Source: DASUSH01 sp963785155 (lineage in GTDB: Bacteria; Actinomycetota; Thermoleophilia; Solirubrobacterales; 70-9). From it: a stretch of 64,000 bases of DNA. Positions 44,547-53,228 of the stretch are shown here, one piece after another (the first letter of the stretch is position 1; each line of letters opens with the position of its first letter). The notes below the pieces were generated by a model. The model saw only the letters and a program-made list of their open reading frames with translations. It was not told the DNA's origin and made no database searches. The translations under genes were made by a program, and so were the position numbers. The DNA is taken from the NCBI GenBank assembly GCA_963785155.1, contig CAWAUB010000004.1, forward strand, positions 310,001-374,000. The letters run 5' to 3'.

Positions 44547-44565
44547 CGATCGAGGATAGCCACGA

Positions 44566-46470
44566 TCAACTCGGATCCGACGGTTCCCCTGCCACAGGCG
44601 ACCTCGCCCAGAAGAAGCCCGTGGCGATCGCGACGTAGATCGTCCCGATGATCAGCAGGATCGCGCCTGAATCGTTGGAGATCGTGCCCACGATCGTCGC
44701 CGCGAGCGCGCCCAGATATCCGGCCCTCGCGGGGACCCGGTCGCCGAACCAGCCGAGGATCTTCTGGCGGCGGCGATAGCCGAGGTAGAGGACCACCAAT
44801 GTCGCCAGGAGCAGATACGGATAGGCCGGGTCGTAGAAGCTGCGCGCGGTGAGCTTCACACGGCGCGAGACGACGTCGGCGAGCTCACCCGAGTTGTCGG
44901 CGCCGAGCACGGTTCGGCTCAGGTGCGAATCGCCGCCGAGCACTGAATCGCCGACCACGAGGGCGACGACCCCGATGACGGCTACCGCCACGATCGCGAT
45001 CAGCATCTTCCGCCGCGAAAGGCCGAGGACGATGCTGACGGCCACCGCCGCGCCGGCCGGAAGCACGATCGCGGCGCCGACGTCCGCACCGAACCTGCCC
45101 GGGGCGAAGGCCAGCGTGGCGACGAGCGCGCAGGCGACGAAGAACCATGCCGCGAAGACCGGCGAGCGATCCGGCTTCGACCCCAGCCAGGCGCCGGCGC
45201 CGATCGGCACCATCGCCGCGATCCCGGCCTCGAGCTCATTCCCGATCCCGTAGAAGCGCACCCCACCGGCCGGGTTGGGGCCGAGCACGGAGAGCGAGGT
45301 GAGCGGCGATCCGAAGACGACGTCGACGGCGTGCGCGGCGACCGTGATCCCGCAGGCCACGCCGAGCGCCGCGTAGCCCTTGAACAGCCTCAGCGTCAAG
45401 GCGCCGAGAAGCGGCGAACCGAGCAGGACGATCAGCGCCTCGACGGTCTGCGACGGCTTCACGGCGGCCCCGACCAGGAGCATCAGCGGCAGGTAGGCGC
45501 CGGAGAGCGCAAGCATCGCGCAGGCCGGGCGGCCCCAGCGGGCGCCGCCGCGCCACGCGAAGAGCGCGGTCGTGAGCAGCCAGAGGAGGACCGGCAGGCC
45601 GACCACTGCGCCTCGCTTCGGCCGCTCGCCAAGGCGGCGGTCGAGCGTCGTGATCTCGCCGACGTCGATCGTGTCCTCGCCGACGATCGGCTGGCCCGCC
45701 ATCTCCGGCGGCGCCTCGATCCCGAAGCGCTCCAGGATCGTCGGCGCGACGTCACTCGAGATGACGAACCCATCGGTGCGGGTCGAGGAGGACGTGAGGG
45801 TGCCCTCGAACCCCTTGCCGGCGATGCCGATCGGCAGCTGCTTGTCCTCGGCCGGCGGCGCGTCGCGCATCGCGATCAGCATGTCGTCGCCCTCGAGCGA
45901 GGCGATCATCTTCGGCAGCTGGCTCGGTTCGGCGCGGATGACGGTGAAGCCGGGCGGGCAGGGGCCGTGGCAGCCCCCTTCTTCGGTACGTGACACGCGC
46001 CCGTCCTCATTCGTGGCGAGCAGGGCGACGTGGCCGATCAGCGGCTCCGCCAGGACGTCGATGTCCGCTTCCTCGAGGGTCTGTGCAAGCAACCCGGGGA
46101 CAACGTCGTCGGGCGCGCTCTCGGCGCGGGCGACGATCTCGTCCCACACCGGCGGGTCGACGCCGGCATCGGTCATCAGCACCGGCGGCAGCTCCTCGTC
46201 GTAGAAGTGGTTGAACACGCGCGAGCCCTGGCTCATGTCGAGGTAGGTCTGCGCGGCCGGGACGCCACCGCCGATGCCGCTGGAGATCAGGCCGGGCGAG
46301 AGGCCCTCGACGCGTGCGAGCGCGGCGATCGTCGTCTCGGAGGGCAGGGTGACCACGACCACGCGTGGCGGCTCGCTCGCAGGCTGCGCTGCGGCGCTCG
46401 ACGCGGAGGCCCCCAGAAACATCGCCAGGGCTGCGAGAATGAGCCGGATGGAAATTGGGGAGGACCGCAC
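44566..46470 (-). CDS. Large membrane protein with extracytoplasmic N-terminal domain, unknown
   Basis: About 634 residues. GTG 46470 gives a proper signal peptide (MRSSPISIRLILAALAMFLG ... SAAAQ); TTG 46494 is an alternative. Residues 30-290 are outside: GGGVPAAQTYLDMSQGSRVF near 75 and a Cys pair in GGCHGPCPPG near 180; the strand pattern with SSDVAPTILERFG recalls alkaline-phosphatase-like folds, but I see no full metal set. From about 300 there are ten or so helices, including GIGNELEAGIAAMVPIG near 420. Probably an envelope polymer or lipid protein. Its start overlaps the divergent hemQ start by about 23 bases. Confidence 0.62.
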   Translation of the reverse strand: MRSSPISIRLILAALAMFLGASASSAAAQPASEPPRVVVVTLPSETTIAALARVEGLSPGLISSGIGGGVPAAQTYLDMSQGSRVFNHFYDEELPPVLMTDAGVDPPVWDEIVARAESAPDDVVPGLLAQTLEEADIDVLAEPLIGHVALLATNEDGRVSRTEEGGCHGPCPPGFTVIRAEPSQLPKMIASLEGDDMLIAMRDAPPAEDKQLPIGIAGKGFEGTLTSSSTRTDGFVISSDVAPTILERFGIEAPPEMAGQPIVGEDTIDVGEITTLDRRLGERPKRGAVVGLPVLLWLLTTALFAWRGGARWGRPACAMLALSGAYLPLMLLVGAAVKPSQTVEALIVLLGSPLLGALTLRLFKGYAALGVACGITVAAHAVDVVFGSPLTSLSVLGPNPAGGVRFYGIGNELEAGIAAMVPIGAGAWLGSKPDRSPVFAAWFFVACALVATLAFAPGRFGADVGAAIVLPAGAAVAVSIVLGLSRRKMLIAIVAVAVIGVVALVVGDSVLGGDSHLSRTVLGADNSGELADVVSRRVKLTARSFYDPAYPYLLLATLVVLYLGYRRRQKILGWFGDRVPARAGYLGALAATIVGTISNDSGAILLIIGTIYVAIATGFFWARSPVAGEPSDPS

Positions 46471-47158
46471 GTACGCGAAGTTCACGTTCTTCAAGGTGGA
46501 CCCTGCCTGGCAGCGCCGCGACGCGGCCGAGAGGGCCCAGGATAAACGCGAGTTCCTCGCCGCTTGCGAGGACTACGCCACGGACCGCCCCCTCCGCGCC
46601 TACTCGACCGTCGGCACGCGCGGGGACACCGACCTGCTCGTGCTCTCACAGAGCCCGATCCTCGACGACATCCACAACTTCCACGTCGTGCTCAACCAGT
46701 CGGGCCTTGCCCGGCACGCGACGATCCCCCACTCCTACCTTGCGATGACGAAGCTCTCGCAGTACTCGGACTCGCAGGTGCGGCCCGAGATCTGCACGTC
46801 CAAGCGCAAGTACCTGTTCGTCTACCCGATGGACAAGAAGCGCGAGTGGTACGCCCTGCCCGACGAGGAGCGCATGCGGATCATGCGCAGCCACATCGAG
46901 GTCGGCCGCCGCCACCCGGAGATCACGATCAACACCGCCTACTCGTACGGGATCGACGACCAGGAGTTCGTCGTCAGCTTCGAGGGCGACGAGCCCGCCG
47001 AATTCCTCGAGCTCGTCCAGGCGCTGCGCGGGACCGAGTCGAGCGCCTACACGCTCCGCGACACGCCGATCTTCACCTGCGTTGCGATGTCGGTCGCGAA
47101 GGCGCTCGACGCACTCGACGGCCACGCGACGGCGCGCTCCGAGCCCAGCGTCGCCTAG
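46448..47158 (+). CDS. hemQ: Coproheme decarboxylase HemQ (chlorite dismutase-like family)
   Basis: 236 residues from ATG 46448 (ATG 46439 in frame is an alternative). FTFFKVDPAWQRRD near 13 is the typical actinobacterial HemQ start. The central TDLLVLSQSP, HSYLAMTKLSQYSDS near 98, the proximal-histidine helix RMRIMRSHIEVGRRHPEI near 140 and GIDDQEFVVSFEGDEP near 175 complete the fold. It converts coproheme to haem b in the coproporphyrin-dependent route of Gram-positive bacteria. The arginine essential for chlorite dismutation is not evident, so a Cld role is unlikely. It shares a palindromic CTAG stop with the convergent methyltransferase gene. Confidence 0.88.
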   Translation: MEIGEDRTYAKFTFFKVDPAWQRRDAAERAQDKREFLAACEDYATDRPLRAYSTVGTRGDTDLLVLSQSPILDDIHNFHVVLNQSGLARHATIPHSYLAMTKLSQYSDSQVRPEICTSKRKYLFVYPMDKKREWYALPDEERMRIMRSHIEVGRRHPEITINTAYSYGIDDQEFVVSFEGDEPAEFLELVQALRGTESSAYTLRDTPIFTCVAMSVAKALDALDGHATARSEPSVA

Positions 47159-48105
47159 TCAGCCGTCCACGCCGCGCAGATCGCGCCGACGTGGCGATGA
47201 TCGGTGCCGCAGCAGCCGCCGAGGACGTTCAGCGAGGGGAGCTTCTCGCGCAGCTCCGCGTGGCGGGCGGCGAGATCCTCGGGGTCGCCCTCGTCGAGCT
47301 CCTCGGCCTCGTCGAGCTCCGCGTGGCTCAACGTCGACGCGTTGGCGCGCAGGCCACGGATCCGCTCCCGCCATGACTCGTCGCCGGAGACCGCCGGCTC
47401 GAAGTGGGTCGGGTGGGCGCAGTTGATCATGTAGTAGGCGGGATAGGAGTCGGTCGCTGCGTCAACCTGCTCGATCGCCTCGCCGAGCGGCTGGCCGCTC
47501 GGGAGCCGCCCATCCGTCTCGACCGTGAACGAGATCGCGACCGGCAGGCCTGCGTCGCGGGCAGCGCGGGCAACCCCGATCGCCTCCTCGGCGTAGGTCA
47601 TCGTGACCGCGGTGATCATGTCCGCGGCGGTATCGGCGAAGGTCCCGATCTGGGTCGAGTGGTAGGCGTGTGCGTCATCGGCGGAGAGCATCGACTCCGG
47701 GCTGTAGCCGTCGCCCTCGGGCCCGATGCAGCCGCTGATCACCATCGGGCCGATCCCCTGGCCGCGATCGTCCTCGGCGAGGCGGATCTCCTCCATCAAC
47801 GCGATCGCCTTGCGGTTCATCCCGTCGAGCTGTTCGGACGAGTACCCGATCTTCTCCGCCCATCCGGGGCTCGCCCGCCAGGTCGGGCTCTCGAGCACGA
47901 AACCGACCTCGTGCTCGCGGGCCAGGCCGATGTAGGGCTGGTAGTACGAGCGGAGCGCTTCGGTCCCGTTGGTGTCCCTCAGCAGGTCGAACGCGGCGAA
48001 TTCGGGGAGGTCGAATCCACGGTGGAAGATCAGCGTCGTCTCGAGCCCGCCGTCGGTCAGAAACGTGTCGCCTGAGAGCTGCGGGAGTTCGTGCCTGTAG
48101 CGCAT
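47155..48105 (-). CDS. Homocysteine S-methyltransferase family protein
   Basis: 316 residues from ATG 48105. Barrel of the Hcy-binding family: TDGGLETTLIFHRG near 17, then the zinc-ligand motifs MINCAHPTHF near 230 and LGGCCGTDHRHVGAI near 293, three cysteines in all. It methylates homocysteine or another thiol/selenol from S-methylmethionine or a related donor. A second route to methionine beside metH is plausible. No riboswitch fits in the 23 bases before its start. The stop overlaps the hemQ stop in a shared CTAG. Confidence 0.8.
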   Translation of the reverse strand: MRYRHELPQLSGDTFLTDGGLETTLIFHRGFDLPEFAAFDLLRDTNGTEALRSYYQPYIGLAREHEVGFVLESPTWRASPGWAEKIGYSSEQLDGMNRKAIALMEEIRLAEDDRGQGIGPMVISGCIGPEGDGYSPESMLSADDAHAYHSTQIGTFADTAADMITAVTMTYAEEAIGVARAARDAGLPVAISFTVETDGRLPSGQPLGEAIEQVDAATDSYPAYYMINCAHPTHFEPAVSGDESWRERIRGLRANASTLSHAELDEAEELDEGDPEDLAARHAELREKLPSLNVLGGCCGTDHRHVGAICAAWTAD

Positions 48106-48128
48106 GATTCCCTACATTACCCCGCTCG

Positions 48129-49540
48129 ATGAGCCCTCTGGGAACCCCGGAATCACCCCTCCGCGTGGCCATCGTCGGCTCCGGGCCGGCCGGCTTCTAC
48201 GCGGCTGAGCACCTGCTCAAGCGCGACGACGTGACGGTCGAGGTCGACGTGTTCGACAAGCTGCCGACCCCCTTCGGACTGGTGCGCGCGGGCGTCGCTC
48301 CCGACCACCCGAAGATCAAGTCGGTGATCCGCGTTTACGAGAAGACGGCCGCACGCGAGGGCTTCCGCTTCTTCGGCAACATCGAGGTCGGCCGCGACGT
48401 CTCCCCTGCCGAGCTCGCCGAGCGCTACAACGTCGTCCTCTACTCGTACGGCACCGCCACCGACCGCCAGCTCGGCATACCGGGGGAGGACCTGCCCGGA
48501 TCGCACGCGGCCACCGAGTTCGTCGCCTGGTACAACGCCCATCCGGACTTCGCCGACCAGGAGTTCGACCTCTCCGCCGAGCGGGTGGTCGTGATCGGCA
48601 ACGGCAACGTCGCCGCCGACGTCGCGCGCATGCTGGCGCTGCCGCGCTCCGAGCTCGAGACGACCGACACCGCCGACCACGCGATCGAGGCGCTCGCCGA
48701 GTCCGGTGTTCGCGAGGTCGTGGTCCTCGGCCGCCGCGGGCCGGCCCAGGCCGCCTTCACCAACCCCGAGGTGCGCGAGCTCGGCGAGATGACCGAGGCC
48801 GACATTCACATCGACCCGGCCGACGTCGAGCTCGACGAGGCGAGCAGGGAGTTCGTCGCCTCCGAGGAGTGCGACCCGACGAATCGTCGCAACGTCGAGA
48901 TCTTCACCGACTTCGCCGGCCGCGAGCCCGAGGGCAAGCCGAAGCGGATCTCCCTGCGCTTCTGCTGCTCGCCGGTCGAGATCAAGGGAGACGGCAGGGT
49001 CGAGTCGATCGTCGTCGGCCGCAACGAGCTGTATCGCGATGACGACGGAGCGATCCGCGCCCGCGACACCGGCGAGCGCGAGGAGATCGAGTGCGGCCTG
49101 GTGCTGCGGTCGATCGGCTACCGGGGCGTCGGCCTCGAGGGGCTTCCGTTCGACGAGCGCCGCGCGACGATCGCGAACGAGGGCGGCCGCGGGGCCGACC
49201 CGGATTCCGGCGAGCAGGTGCCCGGCCTCTATGTCTCCGGCTGGATCAAGCGCGGGCCGAGCGGCGTGATCGGCACGAACAAGAAGGACTCGCAGGAGAC
49301 GGTGGACGCGATTTTCGAGGACCTGGAGGCCGGCAAGGTGCCCGAGCGCGAGGCACTCGAGGTCTCGATCGAGAGAGTTGCTCGCCGAGCGCCAGCCCGA
49401 GGCCGTGAGCTTTCTCCGGCTGGCAGGCGATCGACGAGGCGGAGAAGAGCGCCGGCGAGCCGCACGGGCGGCCGCGCATCAAGTTCTGCTCGATCGCCGA
49501 GATGGTCGAGGCCTCCCGCGCCGCCCCGGTCGGCGGCTGA
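48129..49540 (+). CDS. fprA: Ferredoxin/flavodoxin-NADP reductase, adrenodoxin-reductase type, with two frame breaks
   Basis: About 470 residues if repaired. FAD motif VAIVGSGPAGFYAAE near 12, conserved TPFGLVRAGVAPDHP near 43, NADPH motif VVVIGNGNVAADVARML near 150, VLGRRGPAQAAFTNPEVREL near 195 and the C-terminal FAD block GLYVSGWIKRGPSGVIGTNK near 355. It passes electrons between NADPH and ferredoxin. Near 49377 the frame moves to LLAERQPEAVSF and near 49413 to GWQAIDEAEKSAGEPH, ending at TGA 49538-49540. The gene leads a Fe-S related run (bolA, CGFS glutaredoxin). Confidence 0.85.
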
Positions 49541-49543
49541 GCC

Positions 49544-49783
49544 GTGGCCGCCGACCTCGCCGAGATCGAGCGGCTGATCGCCGAGGCGTTGCCCGGTGCC
49601 GAGGTCGAGGTCATCGACGAGACCGGCACGGCCGATCACCTGCGCGCGACCGTCAGCGCGCCCCAATTCGAGGGCAAGAGCCGGATCGACCAGCATCGGA
49701 TGGTGAAGGCCGCGGTCCAGCACCGGATGGACGACGGTGCGATCCACGCCCTGTCCGTGAAGACCAGCGTGCCCGATCGCTAA
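49544..49783 (+). CDS. bolA: BolA-family protein
   Basis: 79 residues from GTG 49544, three bases after the fprA stop. The BolA fold is intact: IERLIAEALPGAEVEVID, DHLRATVSAPQFEGKSRIDQ and the DNA/partner loop HRMVKAAVQHRMDDGAIHAL with its conserved histidine. BolA proteins pair with CGFS glutaredoxins to bind [2Fe-2S] clusters, and such a glutaredoxin gene follows. Confidence 0.9.
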   Translation: MAADLAEIERLIAEALPGAEVEVIDETGTADHLRATVSAPQFEGKSRIDQHRMVKAAVQHRMDDGAIHALSVKTSVPDR

Positions 49784-49800
49784 TCTCATGCAGATGAGAT
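49783..49800 (+). terminator. Hairpin after bolA
   Basis: ATCTCAT / ATGAGAT arms with a GCAG loop, beginning on the last base of the bolA stop codon. A short stem without U-tract; it may be a weak terminator or an RNA processing site before grxD. Confidence 0.45.
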
Positions 49801-49846
49801 CGAGCCGAACCGGACGCGAAGCGGAGGATTCGGCGGTGCTTGTCCC

Positions 49847-50248
49847 ATGACCGAGCAGACGATCACCGACCAGGTCCGGGGCATCATCGGCGACAACGAG
49901 GTGCTCCTCTTCATGAAGGGGACGCCCGACGCGCCGCGATGCGGCTTCTCGATGCGCGTCGTCGGCGTGCTCGAGCAGCTCGGCGTGGAGTACGGCGCGG
50001 TTGACGTGCTGCCGGCGCTAGAGCCACTGCGCGAGGCGACCGGCGAGATCTCCGACTGGCGCACCTTCCCCCAGCTCTACGTCAAGGGCGAGCTGGTGGG
50101 CGGCTGCGACATCATCGAGGAGATGTTCGAGTCGGGCGAGCTCGCCGAGCTCGTCGGCGCCGAGCAGCCCGCCGATGCGAAGGCTCCCGAGCCCGTGGCA
50201 CAGCAGGGCCCGCCGAGCCAGAGCCCGCCGCTCCAGATCGAGACCTGA
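49847..50248 (+). CDS. grxD: Monothiol (CGFS) glutaredoxin, Grx4 family
   Basis: 133 residues from ATG 49847. LFMKGTPDAPRCGFSMRVV near 21 holds the CGFS active site. DWRTFPQLYVKGELVGGCDI near 64 completes the glutathione and partner site. It carries [2Fe-2S] clusters, alone or with BolA. The C-terminal 28 residues are a Pro/Gln/Ala-rich tail not found in most family members. Actinobacteria commonly lack glutathione, so the cluster thiol ligand may be mycothiol or another thiol; this is inference. Confidence 0.9.
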   Translation: MTEQTITDQVRGIIGDNEVLLFMKGTPDAPRCGFSMRVVGVLEQLGVEYGAVDVLPALEPLREATGEISDWRTFPQLYVKGELVGGCDIIEEMFESGELAELVGAEQPADAKAPEPVAQQGPPSQSPPLQIET

Positions 50249-50267
50249 GCCGCCGAGTCGGGCGGTA

Positions 50268-50639
50268 CTAGACGGTCGCCGCTTGCTCGGCGGCGTCTTC
50301 TTTGACCTGGAACGAGGAACCGCAGCCGCAGGCCGCAACCACGTTCGGGTTGTTCACCTGGAAGCCGGCGCCCTGGAGGCCCTCGACGTAGTCGACCTCG
50401 GAGCCGAAGCAGAACTGCATCGACACCTTGTCGATGACGACCGCGACACCCTGGTCGGAGAAGACGTGGTCGTCGGCCTTCTTCTTGTCGAGCGCAAGCG
50501 CGTACTGGAACCCGGAACAGCCGCCCCCGCGCACGGCGACGCGGAGGACCTGGTCGGTGTCCTCCTGCGTCGCCAGCAGCTCCTTGAGCTTGCCGGCGGC
50601 GGCGTCGGTCAGCTTGATTGCGTTCTCAGGCGTTTCCAT
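50268..50639 (-). CDS. A-type iron-sulphur carrier (ErpA/IscA family)
   Basis: 123 residues from ATG 50639. The three cluster cysteines are present: GGGCSGFQYAL near 44 and ACGCGSSFQV near 107. It delivers Fe-S clusters to target proteins. The C-terminal KEDAAEQAATV is a short extension. The start lies inside the 3' end of the glutaredoxin-like gene (14-base overlap). It is convergent with grxD, so the two halves of the Fe-S cluster meet here. Confidence 0.9.
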   Translation of the reverse strand: METPENAIKLTDAAAGKLKELLATQEDTDQVLRVAVRGGGCSGFQYALALDKKKADDHVFSDQGVAVVIDKVSMQFCFGSEVDYVEGLQGAGFQVNNPNVVAACGCGSSFQVKEDAAEQAATV

Positions 50640-50931
50640 CTGTCTCAATTGTAGAGACAGCGTCCCCGGGCTTGGCGGACTCCTCCCGCGTGTGCTCCAG
50701 GTACTGCAGGATCCGCTTCGAGTCATGCACGATCTCGTCGCCGTCGACGAGGACCGGAACGCGCTTCTGCTTCGTCAGCTCGACGATCTCGGGACGGTCC
50801 ACACGCCGATACGGAACGCGCTCTGTGCGGTACTCGACGCCCAGCTTGCGCAGGCGCCGCGCGACGGCGCCGCACGGGCAGAGGAAGTTGGTCGGGGTCG
50901 GGCAGCGGTAGAGGACGACCTCGTCGCTCAT
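50626..50931 (-). CDS. Glutaredoxin/GST-N-like thiol protein
   Basis: 101 residues from ATG 50931. Thioredoxin-fold N-domain of glutathione-transferase type: VVLYRCPTPTNFLCPCGAVA, with a CPC in place of the usual CPxC, then TKQKRVPVLVDGDEIVHDS (cis-Pro and substrate-binding Asp-Ser) and RILQYLE. No helical GST domain follows, so it is a stand-alone domain. It overlaps the epimerase stop (ATGA) and the Fe-S carrier start. Likely a thiol reductase or a partner in cluster assembly. Confidence 0.75.
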   Translation of the reverse strand: MSDEVVLYRCPTPTNFLCPCGAVARRLRKLGVEYRTERVPYRRVDRPEIVELTKQKRVPVLVDGDEIVHDSKRILQYLEHTREESAKPGDAVSTIETDGNA

Positions 50932-51986
50932 CTGCCGACCAATCTCTCCCCCACCTTCAGGACTCTCCCGGTCACCTTGAGCGGGATGTCCATCGGCCTG
51001 GCGCCGAGCGAGGCCTTCTCGTCGAGCACCGACAGCTGCCAGCGGACCGCGTCCTCGAGCGTCTCCTCGTGCGGCCGGGCGCGGAAGCCCAGCTCCTTCT
51101 TCGCCTTGGTCGAGCGGTAGGTCCACCAGAGGGTTCCCGAGCGGACCTCCTCGCGGGAGACCGGGAGGGGGATCCCGAGCCTGCGCATCACCTCGACGCC
51201 GCCGATCGCCATCGGCGCCGGCAGCCGCATCGCCGGCGGCGCGGCCCCGGAGATCCGTGAGAGGTCGGCGAAGAGGCGCTGCAGGGTGAAGTTCCGGCCA
51301 CCGAGGATGTAGCGCTCCCCGGTCTTGCCCTTGGCGTCGGCGAGCAGCTGCCCCTTGGCGACGTCCCTGACGTCGACGATGTTCAGGCCGCCGTCGACGT
51401 AGACCGGGATCTGGCGCATCAGGAACCGGCGGACGAGGCCCATCGAGCTGCGCGTGGGCGCGTCGGGCCCGAGGACGAAGGTCGGGTTGACGCAAACGAC
51501 GTCAAGGCCCTTGGCGGCGAAGCGGAGCGCCTCCACCTCCGCCTCGTGCTTCGAGTTGACGTAGGCGATGCCGAGCTCGCCGGCGGTGAAGGACTGGGTT
51601 TCGTCCGCGGTCTTGCCTTCAGGCGCGGGACCGATCGCGGCGACCGACGAGGTGTGGACGACGCGCTCGACGCCGGCGTCATAGGCGGCCTCGAGCACGT
51701 TCCGCGTGCCGCCGAGGTTGACCTCGAACACGCGGTCGTGGTCCTGGGCGCGTAGCGAGGTGGTGCCGGCGACGTGGAAGACGCGGTCGACGTCCTTCAT
51801 CGCTCGGCGCACCGCGCGGCGGTCCGTGACGTCCCCGGTGACGCGCGAGAACTCGAGGTCGGCGAGGTGCTCGACCCGGGCGCCGCGGCGCACGAGCAGC
51901 CTCAGATCGTCGCCCCGCGCGGCCAGGGCGCGTGCGACATGAGAGCCGATGAAGCCGGTTCCACCGGTGACGAGCGTCCTACCCAC
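50928..51986 (-). CDS. NAD(P)-dependent epimerase/dehydratase (HpnA/DFR-like)
   Basis: 352 residues from GTG 51986. Extended SDR: cofactor motif VTGGTGFIGSHVARAL near 7, TSSVAAIG near 112, active-site Y and K in GIAYVNSKHEAEVEAL near 140, NPTFVLGPD near 165. The family includes dihydroflavonol reductases and HpnA-like proteins of hopanoid loci. A ketoreductase role in lipid synthesis is possible; a distant link to the oxoamine synthase at 11470 (as in CerR of sphingolipid makers) is only a suggestion. It is divergent from the DegV gene across 26 bases. Confidence 0.8.
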   Translation of the reverse strand: MGRTLVTGGTGFIGSHVARALAARGDDLRLLVRRGARVEHLADLEFSRVTGDVTDRRAVRRAMKDVDRVFHVAGTTSLRAQDHDRVFEVNLGGTRNVLEAAYDAGVERVVHTSSVAAIGPAPEGKTADETQSFTAGELGIAYVNSKHEAEVEALRFAAKGLDVVCVNPTFVLGPDAPTRSSMGLVRRFLMRQIPVYVDGGLNIVDVRDVAKGQLLADAKGKTGERYILGGRNFTLQRLFADLSRISGAAPPAMRLPAPMAIGGVEVMRRLGIPLPVSREEVRSGTLWWTYRSTKAKKELGFRARPHEETLEDAVRWQLSVLDEKASLGARPMDIPLKVTGRVLKVGERLVGR

Positions 51987-52012
51987 GGGCGGGGGATGAT
52001 AGAACCGCCCCG

Positions 52013-52891
52013 GTGAGCCCCTCCGCCCCCACGGCGGTCGTCTGCGACACGACCGCCTATCTGCCCGACGAGATCGTCAGCGATCTCGGCATCCACCGGG
52101 TCAGCCTCTACGTGACTCTCGACGGCGAAACCCATCCCGAGGCGGAGATGGCCGACTACGACACCTTCTACGAGCGACTCGGGCGCTCGAAGGACGGGGC
52201 GACCACGTCGCAGCCGTCGGTCGGCGACTTCGTCGAGGTCTATGAGCCTCTGCTCGCCGAGGGGCGCGACATCGTCTCGATCCACCTCTCGGCCGGCATC
52301 TCGGGGACCTGCGAGTCAGCGAACCAGGCGCGCCAGCGCCTGATCGACGAGGGCAAGGGCGGCGAGCGGATTCGCGTCTACGACAGCCGCTCGGCCTGCG
52401 GTGGCGCCGGCCTGCTCGCGATCGGGGCCTCCAAAATCGCGGCCGCCGGCGGCGACGGCGAGGCCGTGATGGCCCGGGTCGAAGAGATGCGGGACGTGCT
52501 CAAGATGTGGTTCGCGATCGACACGCTCGAGTACCTGCGCAAGGGCGGCCGGATCGGCGCCGCGCAGGCCTTCCTCGGCTCGACCCTGAAGATCAAGCCG
52601 ATCCTCACGCTCGAGGAGGAGATCACGCCGATCGAGCGGGTGCGGACGCGAAGGCGGGCGCTCGAGCGGATGGTCGACTTCGCGCGCGAACGCCACGACG
52701 ACGGCGCCGACGCCTGGGTGGTCCAGCACATCCACGACCCCGAGACGGCCCAGATCCTGGTCGGCCACTGCCGCGACGTCTTCGGCTCAGACCCCGTCTT
52801 TATCTCCGAGATCGGCCCGGTGATCGGAGCCCATATCGGCCCGGGCCTGCTCGGCTTCGGCGGGATCCCGAAGGGGTTGCTGGAGCCCTAG
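52013..52891 (+). CDS. DegV family fatty-acid-binding protein
   Basis: 292 residues from GTG 52013. AVVCDTTAYLPDEI near 8, GATTSQPSVGDFVEVYEPLL near 62, VSIHLSAGISGTCESANQAR near 88 and DTLEYLRKGGRIGAAQAFLG near 168 are the DegV signatures, with HIGPGLLGFG at the end. DegV/FakB proteins bind fatty acids, often presenting them to the kinase FakA; no FakA is visible here. The TAG stop lies at the edge of repeat copy D. Confidence 0.9.
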   Translation: MSPSAPTAVVCDTTAYLPDEIVSDLGIHRVSLYVTLDGETHPEAEMADYDTFYERLGRSKDGATTSQPSVGDFVEVYEPLLAEGRDIVSIHLSAGISGTCESANQARQRLIDEGKGGERIRVYDSRSACGGAGLLAIGASKIAAAGGDGEAVMARVEEMRDVLKMWFAIDTLEYLRKGGRIGAAQAFLGSTLKIKPILTLEEEITPIERVRTRRRALERMVDFARERHDDGADAWVVQHIHDPETAQILVGHCRDVFGSDPVFISEIGPVIGAHIGPGLLGFGGIPKGLLEP

Positions 52892-52927
52892 GGAGCGGAA
52901 CCGCTCCGCGGCGCGCTTTCGTCCCTC
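52888..52927. repeat. Partial copy D of the 3'-end repeat
   Basis: Shares GGCGCGCTTTCGTCCCT (52910-52926) with copy A. The rest is replaced by a perfect palindrome GGAGCGGAACCGCTCC (52892-52907 region). It lies in another convergent gap and overlaps the DegV stop codon. Confidence 0.55.
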
Positions 52928-52946
52928 GCCCTATTTGAAGCCCGCC

Positions 52947-53228
52947 CTAGCGGCGCCGCAGGCGCCGCGCGACCAAGAGGGCGCCCACGGCGAAGCCCAG
53001 GACGGCGGCGCCGGCGACGATCTGGTCTTGGTGCTGGCGAAGCTGGCCGCGCCAGTCGCTGAGCTCGGCGACGCGGTTGCGAAGGAGGTCGACGGACTGC
53101 GACAGCTCGCCGCGGGTGCGCTCCATGTCGGCACGGATCTGCGCCGAGGTGCGACCGGGCGCGCCCGGGCCGGAGATCGGCTGATTGACGACGTCGGGCG
53201 CCGGTGCGGCTTCCGGTTCCGGGCTCAC
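52947..53228 (-). CDS. DUF3618-type small membrane protein
   Basis: 93 residues. The helix IRADMERTRGELSQSVDLLRNRVAEL (about 30-55) is the DUF3618 mark, followed by one membrane helix (VAGAAVLGFAVGALLVARRL) and an RRR end. It overlaps the holin-like gene by GTGA. DUF3618, holin-like and DUF4235-like genes commonly travel together in actinobacteria; their role in the envelope is not known. Confidence 0.8.
   Translation of the reverse strand: MSPEPEAAPAPDVVNQPISGPGAPGRTSAQIRADMERTRGELSQSVDLLRNRVAELSDWRGQLRQHQDQIVAGAAVLGFAVGALLVARRLRRR

Noticed and set aside
46448..47158. Chlorite dismutase for chlorite detoxification
   Set aside because: Sequence style and lineage fit HemQ (coproheme decarboxylase); no perchlorate genes nearby.
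48106..48128. SAM riboswitch before the homocysteine methyltransferase gene
   Set aside because: Only 23 bases separate it from the divergent fprA start, too short for an aptamer.
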